This document shows, in pieces, positions 9,500-17,166 of a stretch of DNA of 64,000 nucleotides (positions within the stretch are counted from its first letter, which is position 1; each line of letters starts with the position of its first letter). The DNA comes from Candidatus Saccharimonadota bacterium (lineage in GTDB: Bacteria; Patescibacteriota; Saccharimonadia; Saccharimonadales; Saccharimonadaceae), in NCBI GenBank assembly GCA_017432425.1, contig JAFRJE010000002.1, forward strand, positions 62,001-126,000. Direction: 5' to 3'. A program made the position numbers and the translations under genes. The notes under the pieces are model-generated. The model worked only from the letters and a program-made list of their open reading frames with translations, did no database searches and was not told the DNA's origin.

Positions 9500-9505
9500 T
9501 ATAAT
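9500..9505 (+). promoter_or_regulatory. -10 box of the rpsL-rpsG operon
   Basis: A TATAAT lies about 90 nt before the rpsL start, leaving a leader of roughly 80 nt that contains the hairpin at 9523-9555. Confidence 0.55.
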
Positions 9506-9522
9506 AATCTAAAGAGTTTCGT

Positions 9523-9555
9523 GTCTCGATTTTGAATGCTGTAAAAAATCGGGAC
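9523..9555 (+). promoter_or_regulatory. Hairpin in the rpsL leader
   Basis: GTCTCGATTTT (9523-9533) pairs with AAAATCGGGAC (9545-9555) over 11 bp with one G-U. No T-run follows, so it is not a terminator. Its place in an r-protein leader suggests autoregulation by S7 or S12, which is inference. Confidence 0.45.
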
Positions 9556-9593
9556 GAATATAAATCATAAAAGTTAAAAGGAATAGTTTAACT

Positions 9594-10007
9594 GTGCCAA
9601 CAATCAATCAGTTGATTAGAAAACCGCGCAAGAAATCCGCGAAAAAGTCGAAATCTCCTGCGCTCGGTTCAATCGTTAATACCCTAAAAACCCGCTACTA
9701 TGACCAGGCTGCTCCGCTTAAACGTGGCGTCTGCATTAAAGTAACGACAAAAACCCCGAAGAAACCGAACTCCGCGCTCCGCAAAGTCGCTCGTGTTCGC
9801 TTGACTAACGGTCAGGAAGTCTGGGCATATATCGGCGGCGAGGGTCATAACCTCCAAGAACACGCCGTTGTTCTCGTTCGTGGCGGTCGCGTCCCCGATC
9901 TTCCGGGTGTTCGCTATCATATCGTCCGCGGGAGCCTCGACCTCCAGGGCGTTCAAGGTCGTAAACAAGGTCGTTCTAAATACGGCGCAAAAAAGGAGGA
10001 TAAATAA
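9594..10007 (+). CDS. rpsL: Small ribosomal subunit protein uS12
   Basis: 137 residues. S12 lies at the decoding centre of the 30S subunit. The start is GTG at 9594 preceded by AAAAGGAA. The N-terminus [18 protein letters not shown] is diagnostic, and the streptomycin-site loop [20 protein letters not shown] is wild-type, including the conserved lysine. About 15 additional residues (around [15 protein letters not shown]) sit before KRGVC, longer than E. coli S12. Two bases separate it from rpsG. fusA and tuf, usually downstream in the str operon, are absent here. Confidence 0.97.
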   Translation: MPTINQLIRKPRKKSAKKSKSPALGSIVNTLKTRYYDQAAPLKRGVCIKVTTKTPKKPNSALRKVARVRLTNGQEVWAYIGGEGHNLQEHAVVLVRGGRVPDLPGVRYHIVRGSLDLQGVQGRKQGRSKYGAKKEDK

Positions 10008-10009
10008 TC

Positions 10010-10489
10010 ATGCCTCGCAAAACTACTAAATCTCTCGAAAGAAAAGTTAATCCTGACCGAAAATACCAGTCAATTCTTGTCCAAAGATTAATCAATAAAT
10101 CCATGCTCGACGGAAAGAAACAGGTCGCTGAGCGCGCTGTTTATGCTGCGCTTGAGGGTGCTGCGAAAAAACTCAAAAGCGAAGACCCCGTCGAAGTTTT
10201 TGAAAAAGCTCTCTCGAACGTCTCTCCGGATTTCGAAGTTAAGTCTCGCCGTGTCGGCGGCGCAAACTACCAAATCCCGTTCCCGATTTCTGGTCATCGC
10301 CAGCTCCACTTTGCTTTTTCTTGGCTAGTCGAAGCTGCTCGCGCCCGAAAAGGAATGCCCTATTCTAAACGTCTCGAAGCTGAGATCATCGACGCTTATA
10401 ACGAAACCGGCGCTGCTTTCAAGAAAAAAGAAGATTGTCATCGCATGGCAGAAGCCAACCGCGCTTTTGCGCACTTCGCCCGCGCTTAA
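10010..10489 (+). CDS. rpsG: Small ribosomal subunit protein uS7
   Basis: 159 residues, family-typical. S7 nucleates the 30S head and contacts the E site. The N-terminal region (PDRKYQSILVQRLINKSMLDGKK) and the hairpin segment (RRVGGANYQIPFPI) are diagnostic. It is co-transcribed with rpsL (2-nt gap, GGAGGATAAATAATC before the ATG). A terminator follows at once, so the str operon is reduced to rpsL-rpsG. Confidence 0.97.
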   Translation: MPRKTTKSLERKVNPDRKYQSILVQRLINKSMLDGKKQVAERAVYAALEGAAKKLKSEDPVEVFEKALSNVSPDFEVKSRRVGGANYQIPFPISGHRQLHFAFSWLVEAARARKGMPYSKRLEAEIIDAYNETGAAFKKKEDCHRMAEANRAFAHFARA

Positions 10490-10511
10490 GGTTCTCTTTA
10501 AAAAACAAATT

Positions 10512-10537
10512 TCCCCCGATTGCTCGGGGGATTTTTG
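10512..10537. terminator. Bidirectional intrinsic terminator
   Basis: The stem TCCCCCGA / TCGGGGGA (10512-10519 and 10524-10531) has a TTGC loop, T-rich sequence on the + side and T-rich flank on the - side. It ends rpsG on + and the convergent 10549-11139 gene on -. Confidence 0.85.
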
Positions 10538-10548
10538 GTGTAAGGCTA

Positions 10549-11139
10549 TTATCCGTCATAGTATTCGTTGTCATCTTCGTCTTCATCATCGTCATCATAA
10601 TCGTCGAATTCGTCCGACACCCCAAATTCTTCTTCCGATTCTTCGCCCAGGCGGCAGATGTACGCCTCGTAGAGAACTGTATTGACGAATTTGAGCAATA
10701 ACGACTTCTTCTCGTCCGTCTCGGCAACATCTTCGTCATCCAACTTGATCAAGTTTTTCTCAAGTCCCTTAAACCTGAGTCCGACAAAGAAGACTCCTCG
10801 GTCGTCCTCGGAAACCCGATAACCGCGAAGACGCCTACGCATCACAAACATTCTCACGTGATGACAAGACAGCCGCGCATATCTCCACAGTTCAAAGTCG
10901 CTTTTGAATACAACCGGCTCGTCGAGATGCTTGAGGACAAACCTCGTCAAGAATCCAGACATGAAGACCAACGTATCCAAGGTCGTAAACCGTTCGACCA
11001 TATTCAGGTCAAGATACTTGCCCATGATCCCTCGAACTCGCTGATCAAATCTAACGACTTCTTTGGAACCAACTCGGCGGAAAAGATACCGAGCAAACTC
11101 GGACGGCGACGGGTTCACATACGATTTTCTAAACCTCAA
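10549..11139 (-). CDS. Hypothetical protein with acidic tail, compositional outlier
   Basis: About 196 residues; not recognised. The body is basic and helical (FVMRRRLRGYRVSEDD) and the last ~30 residues are almost all Asp/Glu, ending in DNEYYDG. No signal peptide or membrane segment is seen. An AGGAGG lies 8 nt before a TTG at 11139; the GTG three codons earlier (11148) overlaps that Shine-Dalgarno, so TTG is preferred. The promoter is near-consensus (see 11162-11190). Codon use (CTG, CGG, GAG, AAG) differs from the surrounding genes. It sits alone between rpsG and gap, which suggests a separately acquired unit. Confidence 0.6.
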   Translation of the reverse strand: MRFRKSYVNPSPSEFARYLFRRVGSKEVVRFDQRVRGIMGKYLDLNMVERFTTLDTLVFMSGFLTRFVLKHLDEPVVFKSDFELWRYARLSCHHVRMFVMRRRLRGYRVSEDDRGVFFVGLRFKGLEKNLIKLDDEDVAETDEKKSLLLKFVNTVLYEAYICRLGEESEEEFGVSDEFDDYDDDDEDEDDNEYYDG

Positions 11140-11161
11140 AAGAACCACCTCCTATCCCCTT

Positions 11162-11190
11162 ATTATATCACAGACTAGCAAAAAAGTCAA
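11162..11190 (-). promoter_or_regulatory. Strong sigma70-type promoter
   Basis: On the minus strand TTGACT (11190-11185), a 17-nt spacer and TATAAT (11167-11162) precede AGGAGG. Its -35 lies back to back with the gap promoter's -35 (TTGACG, 11194-11199), 3 bp away. Confidence 0.75.
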
Positions 11191-11193
11191 TAT

Positions 11194-11222
11194 TTGACGC
11201 TTAAAAACGCCTGTGCTAAACT
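11194..11222 (+). promoter_or_regulatory. Promoter of the gap operon
   Basis: TTGACG (11194-11199), a 17-nt spacer with an extended TG, then TAAACT (11217-11222). An AGGAGGT at 11239-11245 follows before ATG 11255. It is divergent from the 10549-11139 gene. Confidence 0.65.
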
Positions 11223-11254
11223 AAGTATAAGTATATTTAGGAGGTAAATTTTCT

Positions 11255-12259
11255 ATGGTAAAACTGGCTATTAACGGTTTCGGGCGAATCGGTAGAAACG
11301 CGTTAAAAATCGCGTTCGAAAGAAAAGACGTCGAAATCGTCGCGATTAACGATTTAACAGATACAAAAACCCTCGCAAAACTCCTCCAATTCGACTCGTC
11401 TTACGGGATTTATGACGAAAAAGTCGGCTTCGACGCCGAAAATCTTGTCGTTAAGGGAAAGAAAATCCGCGTTTTTTCCGAAAAAGACCCGCTTAATCTC
11501 CCCTGGAAAGACCTCGGAGTTGACGTCGTAATCGAATCGACCGGTCTCTTTACTGACCCCGAAAAAGCCAAGGCGCATCTTACCGCTGGCGCGAAACGCG
11601 TCGTCATTTCCGCTCCTGCGAAAGGCGAGGGCGCAAAGACAATCGTTATCGGCGTCAACGAAGATACCGTCGACGAAGACGACGTTATTCTCTCGAATGC
11701 CTCCTGTACAACCAACTGTATCGCCCCCGTTATGAAAATCCTCGAAGATAATTTTGGAATCGATAAGGCGATGATGACGACCGTCCATTCTTATACCGCC
11801 TCCCAGCGTCTCCAAGACGCCCCCGCGAAAGACCTTCGCGAAGCCCGCGCCGCCGCCGAAAACATCGTCCCGACGACGACCGGCGCCTCAAAAGCCGCCG
11901 CTCTAACGATTCCGTCTTTAACCGGTCGCTTTAACGGTCTCTCTGTCCGCGTTCCGACCCCTGTCGTCTCTCTCGCTGATATTACCGCCGTCTTAAAACG
12001 CCCGACTTCCGTCGAAGAAATCAATAAAGTCTTTAAAAAAGCCGCGAAAGAGCCTTACTATGAGGGAATCGTTGACGTAACCGAAGAAGAACTCGTCTCT
12101 TCCGATTTCCGTGGCAACGCACATTCCGCCGTCGTCGACTTGCCTCTAACGGACGTCGTTGGCGGAACTCTCGTAAAAGTCGTCGCTTGGTATGATAACG
12201 AATGGGGCTATTCTAACCGCCTCGTCGAACTCGCCGTCGATTTTGGAAAGGCTGCCTGA
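11255..12259 (+). CDS. gap: Glyceraldehyde-3-phosphate dehydrogenase
   Basis: 334 residues, full length. It oxidises glyceraldehyde-3-phosphate with phosphate and NAD+ to 1,3-bisphosphoglycerate. The Rossmann start INGFGRIGRNALKIA is followed by AINDLTDT, whose Asp is typical of NAD-preferring enzymes. The catalytic Cys is in SNASCTTNCIAP (near residue 150), the catalytic His in TTVHSYT, and the family end WYDNEWGYSNRLVELA is intact. The strong SD AGGAGGT fixes the start. It heads a sugar-phosphate cluster; the TGA stop directly touches the rpiB ATG. Confidence 0.97.
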   Translation: MVKLAINGFGRIGRNALKIAFERKDVEIVAINDLTDTKTLAKLLQFDSSYGIYDEKVGFDAENLVVKGKKIRVFSEKDPLNLPWKDLGVDVVIESTGLFTDPEKAKAHLTAGAKRVVISAPAKGEGAKTIVIGVNEDTVDEDDVILSNASCTTNCIAPVMKILEDNFGIDKAMMTTVHSYTASQRLQDAPAKDLREARAAAENIVPTTTGASKAAALTIPSLTGRFNGLSVRVPTPVVSLADITAVLKRPTSVEEINKVFKKAAKEPYYEGIVDVTEEELVSSDFRGNAHSAVVDLPLTDVVGGTLVKVVAWYDNEWGYSNRLVELAVDFGKAA

Positions 12260-12736
12260 ATGGAAAATTCTTCCCCGAAAGTTTATATAAATTCCGACCA
12301 TCGCGGCTTTGCTTTGCGCAAAAAAATCTGCGAGAATTTTCCCGAATTTATTGACTTAGGCGGAGAAACCCTCGACGAAAACGACGATTATAACGATTCC
12401 GCCGTTTCCGTCGTAAAAGAAATCCTAAAAGATCCCGAAAATTCGTTCGGGATCCTGATTTGCGGCTCCGCAATCGGCGTTTCGATTCAGTCCAACCGCT
12501 TTAAAAAAATCCGCGCTGCGATTGTCGAAGACGAACCCTCCGCGAAGCTGACTCGCGAGCATAACGACTCGAACGTCCTCTGTCTTTCTGCCGATAAAAT
12601 CGGCGACAACCCCGAAAAACTCTCCGAAACTTTCCGAATTATTAAAGCTTTCCTCGAAACCCCCTTTTCCGCCGCCCCGCGCCATCTCCGCCGAGTCGAA
12701 AAACTTGATAAAAATTATCTTTTGGAGGAAAACTAA
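12260..12736 (+). CDS. rpiB: Ribose-5-phosphate isomerase B
   Basis: 158 residues (RpiB/LacAB family). It interconverts ribose-5-phosphate and ribulose-5-phosphate. Diagnostic stretches are NSDHRGFALRKKI at the N-terminus (the Asp-His pair of the active site), FGILICGSAIGVSIQSNRF with the catalytic Cys, and the REHNDSNVLCLSADKIG loop. It abuts gap (TGA then ATG) and overlaps the next gene by one base, so translation of the cluster is coupled. Confidence 0.93.
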   Translation: MENSSPKVYINSDHRGFALRKKICENFPEFIDLGGETLDENDDYNDSAVSVVKEILKDPENSFGILICGSAIGVSIQSNRFKKIRAAIVEDEPSAKLTREHNDSNVLCLSADKIGDNPEKLSETFRIIKAFLETPFSAAPRHLRRVEKLDKNYLLEEN

Positions 12737-13386
12737 TGGCAGAAATCGTCCCAACAATCCTAACCGCCGACCTTAACGCCTACCGTCGCCTTTACGAATC
12801 CTTTAATACCTTTACGAAGCGTGTCCAAGTCGATATCTGCGACGGCGTTTTTACCCCGACTTTAACGATTGATGAATCAAATCTTTGGTGGAGCCAAGGT
12901 TGGGCGGCTTGCGACCTCCACATGATGGTCATGAACCCCTCGCGTCACCTCCCGGCAATCCTAAAGTTAAAGCCCCACCTCTGCATTTTTCACGCCGAAA
13001 CTAACGAAAATCTTCTCCCGATTTTCCAAACTTTAAAAGCAAACAATATCCAAGCCGGCGTCGCCATTCTAAAACAAACTTTCCCGAAAAAAATCGAACC
13101 CTATCTAAAAGCCGCCGACCATTGTCTAATTTTCTCCGGTAAACTTGGTCAAATGGGCGGCAAAGCCGATATGCTCCAAATTGAAAAAGTCCCAATCATT
13201 AAGTCAATTAACCCGAACCTCGAAATCGGTTGGGACGGCGGCGCAAATCTCGAAAACGTCCGCGAACTTGCCCATTCCGACATCGACGTTATTAACGTCG
13301 GCTCCGCAATCGCAACCGCCGTTAACCAAGCCGAAACCTATAAAGCCCTTACCGTCGAAGCCGAAAAACAAGGAGTTTTGATTTAA
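12736..13386 (+). CDS. rpe: Ribulose-phosphate 3-epimerase family protein
   Basis: 216 residues, family length. A TIM barrel with VPTILTADL at the start, VQVDICDGVFTP (catalytic Asp), DLHMMVMNP (metal-binding His) and GWDGGAN (second catalytic Asp). The sequence is divergent from classical Rpe: the usual HxDxMDG is VQVDICDG, so the first His ligand is missing, and substrate identity is less certain. It overlaps rpiB and the next gene by one base each. With RpiB it would link ribose-, ribulose- and xylulose-5-phosphate. Confidence 0.8.
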   Translation: MAEIVPTILTADLNAYRRLYESFNTFTKRVQVDICDGVFTPTLTIDESNLWWSQGWAACDLHMMVMNPSRHLPAILKLKPHLCIFHAETNENLLPIFQTLKANNIQAGVAILKQTFPKKIEPYLKAADHCLIFSGKLGQMGGKADMLQIEKVPIIKSINPNLEIGWDGGANLENVRELAHSDIDVINVGSAIATAVNQAETYKALTVEAEKQGVLI

Positions 13387-14351
13387 TGGCTCGCATCGTT
13401 TCGCTCGGTTCCGCGCTCCAAGACCTCTATCTAATCGACCACGACGATTTTGGCGGTGCCGAAATTGGCGGCGTCTCGATTTTTAAAGACCTAAAAATCG
13501 GCTCAAAAGTCGACATCGACAAAATCCAATTTTTCATTGGCGGCGGCGGGACAAATTCCGCAGTTACGTTCGCCAAAAACAACCACGAAGCCATCTTCCT
13601 CGGTAATATCGCGAACGACCCCGCCGGCAAAGCCGTCCTCGAAAAACTCGACGAAGAGGGAATTGACTCTAGTTTCGTCAACGTCCTAAAAAAAGGCAAT
13701 ACCGGAACCTCCGTCATTCTCCTCGATTCAAAAACCGGCGAGCGAACCGTCTTAACCTGTCGCGGCGTCTCTGCCAAATTCTCAAACCTCTCCCCGAACG
13801 ACCTCGACTTAATAAATCCCGACTGGCTCTACGTTACGACCCTCCGCGGCGACATGGGAACCCTCCTCGGCTTCTTCGAAAAAGCCAAATCCCTCGGCAC
13901 GAAAATCATGTTTAACCCCGGAAAACTCGAATTTATCAATAAAAACCAGCTTCTCGGTCTCTTAAAAGACGTCGATATCCTCCTCGTCAACCGCGAAGAA
14001 GCCTCCTCGCTCGTCCCTGGCGTTCTGCTTTCCGAACTTCTCGCTCGTCTAAAAAATTATGCAAAAACCGTCATCATTACCGACGGCGCGATGGGCGGAA
14101 TCGCGACCGACGGCGAAATTTCTTTCCGTTTCGGAATCTACGAAGACGTTAAAGTAAAAGATACGACCGGTGCCGGCGACGCGTTCGGCTCTGGTTTTCT
14201 CGCCGCCTATTCCGCCGGAAAATCTTTCCGTAGCTCCCTGATTTTCGCCTCCGCAAATTCAACTTCCGTCGTCCAAAAACTCGGCGCAAAAAACGGTCTC
14301 CTCTCTCTCGAAGAAACCTCTCTCCACCCCATGCCAATCCAACGGATTTAA
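13386..14351 (+). CDS. PfkB-family carbohydrate kinase (ribokinase-like)
   Basis: 321 residues. It has the PfkB signatures: the N-terminal Gly-rich FFIGGGGTNSAVTFAKN and the C-terminal DTTGAGDAFGSGFLAAY, whose Asp is the catalytic base. Substrates of the family include ribose, fructose-6-phosphate, tagatose-6-phosphate and nucleosides. The rpiB-rpe context favours a pentose, adenosine or sugar phosphate, but the residues visible do not decide it. It overlaps the epimerase gene by one base and is the last tightly coupled gene of the gap cluster. Confidence 0.85.
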   Translation: MARIVSLGSALQDLYLIDHDDFGGAEIGGVSIFKDLKIGSKVDIDKIQFFIGGGGTNSAVTFAKNNHEAIFLGNIANDPAGKAVLEKLDEEGIDSSFVNVLKKGNTGTSVILLDSKTGERTVLTCRGVSAKFSNLSPNDLDLINPDWLYVTTLRGDMGTLLGFFEKAKSLGTKIMFNPGKLEFINKNQLLGLLKDVDILLVNREEASSLVPGVLLSELLARLKNYAKTVIITDGAMGGIATDGEISFRFGIYEDVKVKDTTGAGDAFGSGFLAAYSAGKSFRSSLIFASANSTSVVQKLGAKNGLLSLEETSLHPMPIQRI

Positions 14352-14364
14352 AAAGGAACTATTT

Positions 14365-15090
14365 ATGGAAATCAACAAATCAGACATTGAAAAAGCAAAA
14401 AAAATCTTTAAAGACCTCGAAGCCGCCGATACCGAACGCGCCCGTGCCTACTCAAAAGACTTGCTTAACGGCCTAAAGAAAGTCCGAACATACCCCCAGG
14501 GCGTTACGATTTTTGGCTCCGCTCGTCTTTCTGAAAACAATAAATACTATAAACAAGCCCGCCTCCTCGGACAGCTCCTTGCCCAAAACGCCCATACCGT
14601 CATTACCGGCGGCGGTCCCGGAATCATGGAAGCCGCTAACCGCGGCGCGTTTGAATATGGCGGTCGTTCAATCGGCTTAAACATCACTCTCTCCCACGAA
14701 CAGCACCCCAACCCATACCTAACCGACGTTCTCCAGTTCGAATATTTCTTCGCCCGAAAAGTCATGCTCGCCATGTCCGCCAAAGTTTATGTCTTTTTCC
14801 CCGGCGGTTTCGGGACGATGGACGAATTTTCCGAAATCCTGATTCTAATGCAAGAGAAAAAAATGCCCGTCATGCCAATGTTCCTCGTCGGAAAAAGTTT
14901 CTGGCGTCCGCTCGACCGCTTCTTCGCAACCCGCATGTCCCCCTTAAAAACCATTAACCCTACCGACCGCAAAATCTATAAACTAACCGATAACGTCGAA
15001 GAAATTGTCCGCGCCGCCAATAAAATTGGTCATCCAAAAATCAAAACCAACTATTACGACGGTTTTCGTGAAGCGACCGAAAAATTATGA
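14365..15090 (+). CDS. LOG-family nucleotide nucleosidase (TIGR00730-like)
   Basis: 241 residues. The two family signatures are present: GGGPGIMEAANRG (about residues 90-102) and PGGFGTMDEF (about 148-157). LOG-type proteins hydrolyse nucleoside 5'-monophosphates to base and ribose-5-phosphate; they were formerly annotated as lysine decarboxylases. Ribose-5-phosphate released here would feed the RpiB/Rpe genes directly upstream, which fits the operon position (13-nt gap, AAAGGAA SD). The stop is TGA, used as a normal stop. Confidence 0.88.
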   Translation: MEINKSDIEKAKKIFKDLEAADTERARAYSKDLLNGLKKVRTYPQGVTIFGSARLSENNKYYKQARLLGQLLAQNAHTVITGGGPGIMEAANRGAFEYGGRSIGLNITLSHEQHPNPYLTDVLQFEYFFARKVMLAMSAKVYVFFPGGFGTMDEFSEILILMQEKKMPVMPMFLVGKSFWRPLDRFFATRMSPLKTINPTDRKIYKLTDNVEEIVRAANKIGHPKIKTNYYDGFREATEKL

Positions 15091-15096
15091 TACAAT
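15091..15096 (+). promoter_or_regulatory. Putative -10 box of the 15103 RNA
   Basis: A TACAAT follows the LOG gene's stop directly, 6 nt before GGGAC at 15103. This position would start the RNA exactly at the 5' arm of its closing stem. Confidence 0.4.
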
Positions 15097-15102
15097 AAAA
15101 AA

Positions 15103-15221
15103 GGGACAAGAAAAAATCCGGAACGCTCCGTGGTTCGGACTTAAACCAATATTATAGGGCTACGGCTTTATAATACAAAAAATCGTTCCATATCCCGATT
15201 TCTTCTTGCGTCCCCTTTTTT
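15103..15221 (+). ncRNA. Candidate structured RNA or attenuator leader before nifS
   Basis: Hand folding gives a closed, branched RNA. P1: GGGAC (15103-15107) pairs with GTCCC (15210-15214), continuing as 15108-15118 with 15197-15207 (one mismatch, two-base bulge). P2: GGAACG (15120-15125) pairs with CGTTCC (15184-15189). P3: TCCG / CGGA (15127-15139). P4: 15151-15160 with 15165-15174, ten pairs including two G-U, capped by a C(UACG)G tetraloop. A T-run at 15216-15221 follows P1, as in an intrinsic terminator. It could be a free-standing small RNA (a short 6S-like RNA is one thought) or a transcription attenuator for nifS. I do not recognise a known family. Confidence 0.5.
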
Positions 15222-15231
15222 GGAGTTTATT

Positions 15232-16443
15232 ATGATTTATTTAGATTCCGCCGCGACCGCCCCGCTTTTACCCTGCGTAAAAAACGCCGTCTCGGAAATT
15301 CTGGAAAAACTCGCTCGAGCCGAAGTCGGAAACGCGTCTTCGCTCTATTCGTCTGGCGTCTATGCGAAAGAACTAATCGAAACCGCTCGCGAAAAAGTCG
15401 CGCGCTTTCTTGATGCCTCCCCCTCGGAAATTATTTTTACTTCCGGCGGCTCCGAGTCGAACAATACCGTCCTAAAAACTTTCGAGAATAAATCCGTCGC
15501 CGTCTCCGCAATTGAACACCCTTCCGTTCTTCGCCCCGCCGAAGCCTACGCGAAAAACTTAACCCTCCTCCCCGTCGATAAAACCGGACGCCTCGACCTT
15601 AATTTTCTCGAAAATTTCCTCGAAAAAACCCCCGCTTTTCCGAACTTAATTTCCGTCATGTTAGCGAACAACGAACTCGGCGTTTTAGAACCAATAACAG
15701 AGGTCAAAAAAAAGTTACAGCGCGTATTAAAACTCCGCAAAAATCCCCGCGAAAAATGCCCAAAATTCCACTCCGACCTAACCCAAGCCGTCGGAAAACT
15801 CCCCCTTTCCGTTAAACAGCTCGATCTCGACTATGCCTCCTTTTCTGCTCATAAAATCGGCGGCCCGCTCGGCGTCGGCGTCCTCTACATAAAATCCGGC
15901 TCACCCTATAAACCCCTCCTTCTCGGCGGGGAACAAGAAAACTCCCGCCGCGCCGGAACCTATAATCTCCCTGGGATCGTTGGGCTCGGCGTCGCCTGCG
16001 ACTATTGTTTTGAAAATCGAACCTGGGAAATTTACGAAAAAAAGGTTAAACCCCTCCGCGACTCTCTCGCGAAATCCCTCCTCGAAAAAATCCCAACTGC
16101 TCGCCTAAATACCGACCTCGAAAATTCCGTCCCAAACATTTTAAACCTCTCTTTTCCCGCCGCCGAGGGCGAATCAATCCAACTCTACCTCGACCTTAAC
16201 GGCGTCCAAGTCTCAACCGGCTCCGCCTGCGCCTCCGGCTCGCTCGAACCGTCCCATGTCTTAATGGCAATCCACCACGACCCCGAATCCGCCCATAATT
16301 CCATTCGCTTCTCCCTCTCTCTCGAAACCTCTCCCGCCGACCTCGAAAAAGTTATCGCGACCCTCCCGAAAATCGTTTATAATCTCCAGCAAATCTCAAC
16401 CATCAAACTTAAGGAGCCAAAAAAATGTCTAACGAAAAAATAA
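15232..16443 (+). CDS. nifS: Cysteine desulfurase (NifS/IscS family)
   Basis: 403 residues. A PLP enzyme that removes sulfur from cysteine for Fe-S clusters and tRNA thiolation. The N-terminus IYLDSAATAPLLP is diagnostic. The PLP lysine is in SFSAHKIGGPLGVG (near residue 208), and the mobile loop carrying the persulfide Cys is STGSACASGSLEPSHVL (near 330). An in-frame TTG at 15220 overlaps the RNA's T-tract; ATG 15232 with GGAG 7 nt upstream is preferred. The 3' end overlaps the nifU start by 19 nt, indicating a coupled pair. Confidence 0.93.
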   Translation: MIYLDSAATAPLLPCVKNAVSEILEKLARAEVGNASSLYSSGVYAKELIETAREKVARFLDASPSEIIFTSGGSESNNTVLKTFENKSVAVSAIEHPSVLRPAEAYAKNLTLLPVDKTGRLDLNFLENFLEKTPAFPNLISVMLANNELGVLEPITEVKKKLQRVLKLRKNPREKCPKFHSDLTQAVGKLPLSVKQLDLDYASFSAHKIGGPLGVGVLYIKSGSPYKPLLLGGEQENSRRAGTYNLPGIVGLGVACDYCFENRTWEIYEKKVKPLRDSLAKSLLEKIPTARLNTDLENSVPNILNLSFPAAEGESIQLYLDLNGVQVSTGSACASGSLEPSHVLMAIHHDPESAHNSIRFSLSLETSPADLEKVIATLPKIVYNLQQISTIKLKEPKKCLTKK

Positions 16444-16874
16444 AACCTTTTGCTTATACCGAAATCGTCAAAGACCATTTTCTAAACCCTCGTAATTTTC
16501 TCATGGGCGATGAAAAAAACTTCACCTACGACGCGAAAGGAACCGTCGGCAATCCCGTCTGTGGCGACCAAATGAATATGTACTTAAAAATCTCCTCCCG
16601 AAAAAACCCCGAAACGAACGAATCCGAAACCTATATAAAAGACATCAAATGGAAGACCTATGGTTGTGCCTCCGCAATCGCCTCGACTTCTGCCCTCTCC
16701 GAACTCGCAAAAGGAAAAACCCTAGAAGAAGCCGAAAAAATCTCCGCGAAAGAAATCTGCGACTTTCTCGGCGGTCTCCCCGAACACAAATTCCACTGCT
16801 CCGTCCTCGGTCATGAAGCCCTAAAAGACGCAATCAAAAATCATCAAGAAAAAGGGAGTCCGAAGACTCCCTAG
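16425..16874 (+). CDS. nifU: Fe-S cluster scaffold protein (NifU N-domain/IscU/SufU type)
   Basis: 149 residues. It carries the three scaffold cysteines in GNPVCGDQM, TYGCASAIASTSAL and FHCSVLGHEALKDAI. It receives sulfur from the overlapping cysteine desulfurase and assembles 2Fe-2S clusters. AAGGAGCC inside the nifS end supports the ATG at 16425. The last codons and stop run into the stem of a terminator that serves the opposite strand (16853-16872). Confidence 0.92.
   Translation: MSNEKIKPFAYTEIVKDHFLNPRNFLMGDEKNFTYDAKGTVGNPVCGDQMNMYLKISSRKNPETNESETYIKDIKWKTYGCASAIASTSALSELAKGKTLEEAEKISAKEICDFLGGLPEHKFHCSVLGHEALKDAIKNHQEKGSPKTP
16846..16872 (-). terminator. Terminator of the minus-strand uvrD operon, overlapping the nifU 3' end
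   Basis: On the minus strand AGGGAGTC-TTCG-GACTCCCT followed by T5: a perfect 8-bp stem with a TTCG tetraloop (16853-16872). On + the same bases encode the nifU C-terminus and stop. Confidence 0.85.
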
Positions 16875-16895
16875 TGGCGAAAAGAGAATTACAGA

Positions 16896-17138
16896 TTACC
16901 AAAGCCCGAAAGGTCCAGTATTGTGCTTCCTGCCCTGGTCGTCATATCCCAAATTCCTCAATCCGCTCAAGGTACCAGTCCCGTCATCGCTGACGGTATG
17001 CCCCTTCGCGAGGCACTCTGCCCTAAATTGCGCCGCGCGCGCATATTCTTCTTTGCTCGAACCGAACGCAACCGACTTGCCGGTAACATTGTCCCGAAGA
17101 ATATGATCGTTCGAAAACAATCCAAACACATTTCTCAC
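16896..17138 (-). CDS. Small hypothetical protein, compositional outlier
   Basis: 80 residues; not recognised. GTG start preceded by GAGAGGGG. The protein is hydrophilic, with SKEEYARAAQFRAECLAKG (probable helix) and a Gly-rich end YDDQGRKHNTGPFGLW. It lies 28 bp downstream of uvrD on the same strand and before a strong terminator, so it is probably the last gene of gpsA-uvrD. Its codons (TTG, AGG, GGG) differ from neighbours. No signal peptide or membrane segment is seen. Confidence 0.5.
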   Translation of the reverse strand: MRNVFGLFSNDHILRDNVTGKSVAFGSSKEEYARAAQFRAECLAKGHTVSDDGTGTLSGLRNLGYDDQGRKHNTGPFGLW

Positions 17139-17166
17139 CCCCTCTCGCGCGTAGGACTTCCCGATT

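Noticed and set aside
10435-10701. Frames on + across the rpsG end and terminator
   Set aside because: They run through a bidirectional terminator and are antisense to the acidic tail of the 10549 gene.
15103-15221. SRP RNA or tmRNA identity for the structured RNA
   Set aside because: The conserved SRP apical GGAA-containing helix and the tmRNA tRNA-like ends and tag frame are absent.
15220-15231. TTG start for nifS
   Set aside because: It lies in the RNA T-tract and is itself the start of the GGAG ribosome-binding site for ATG 15232.
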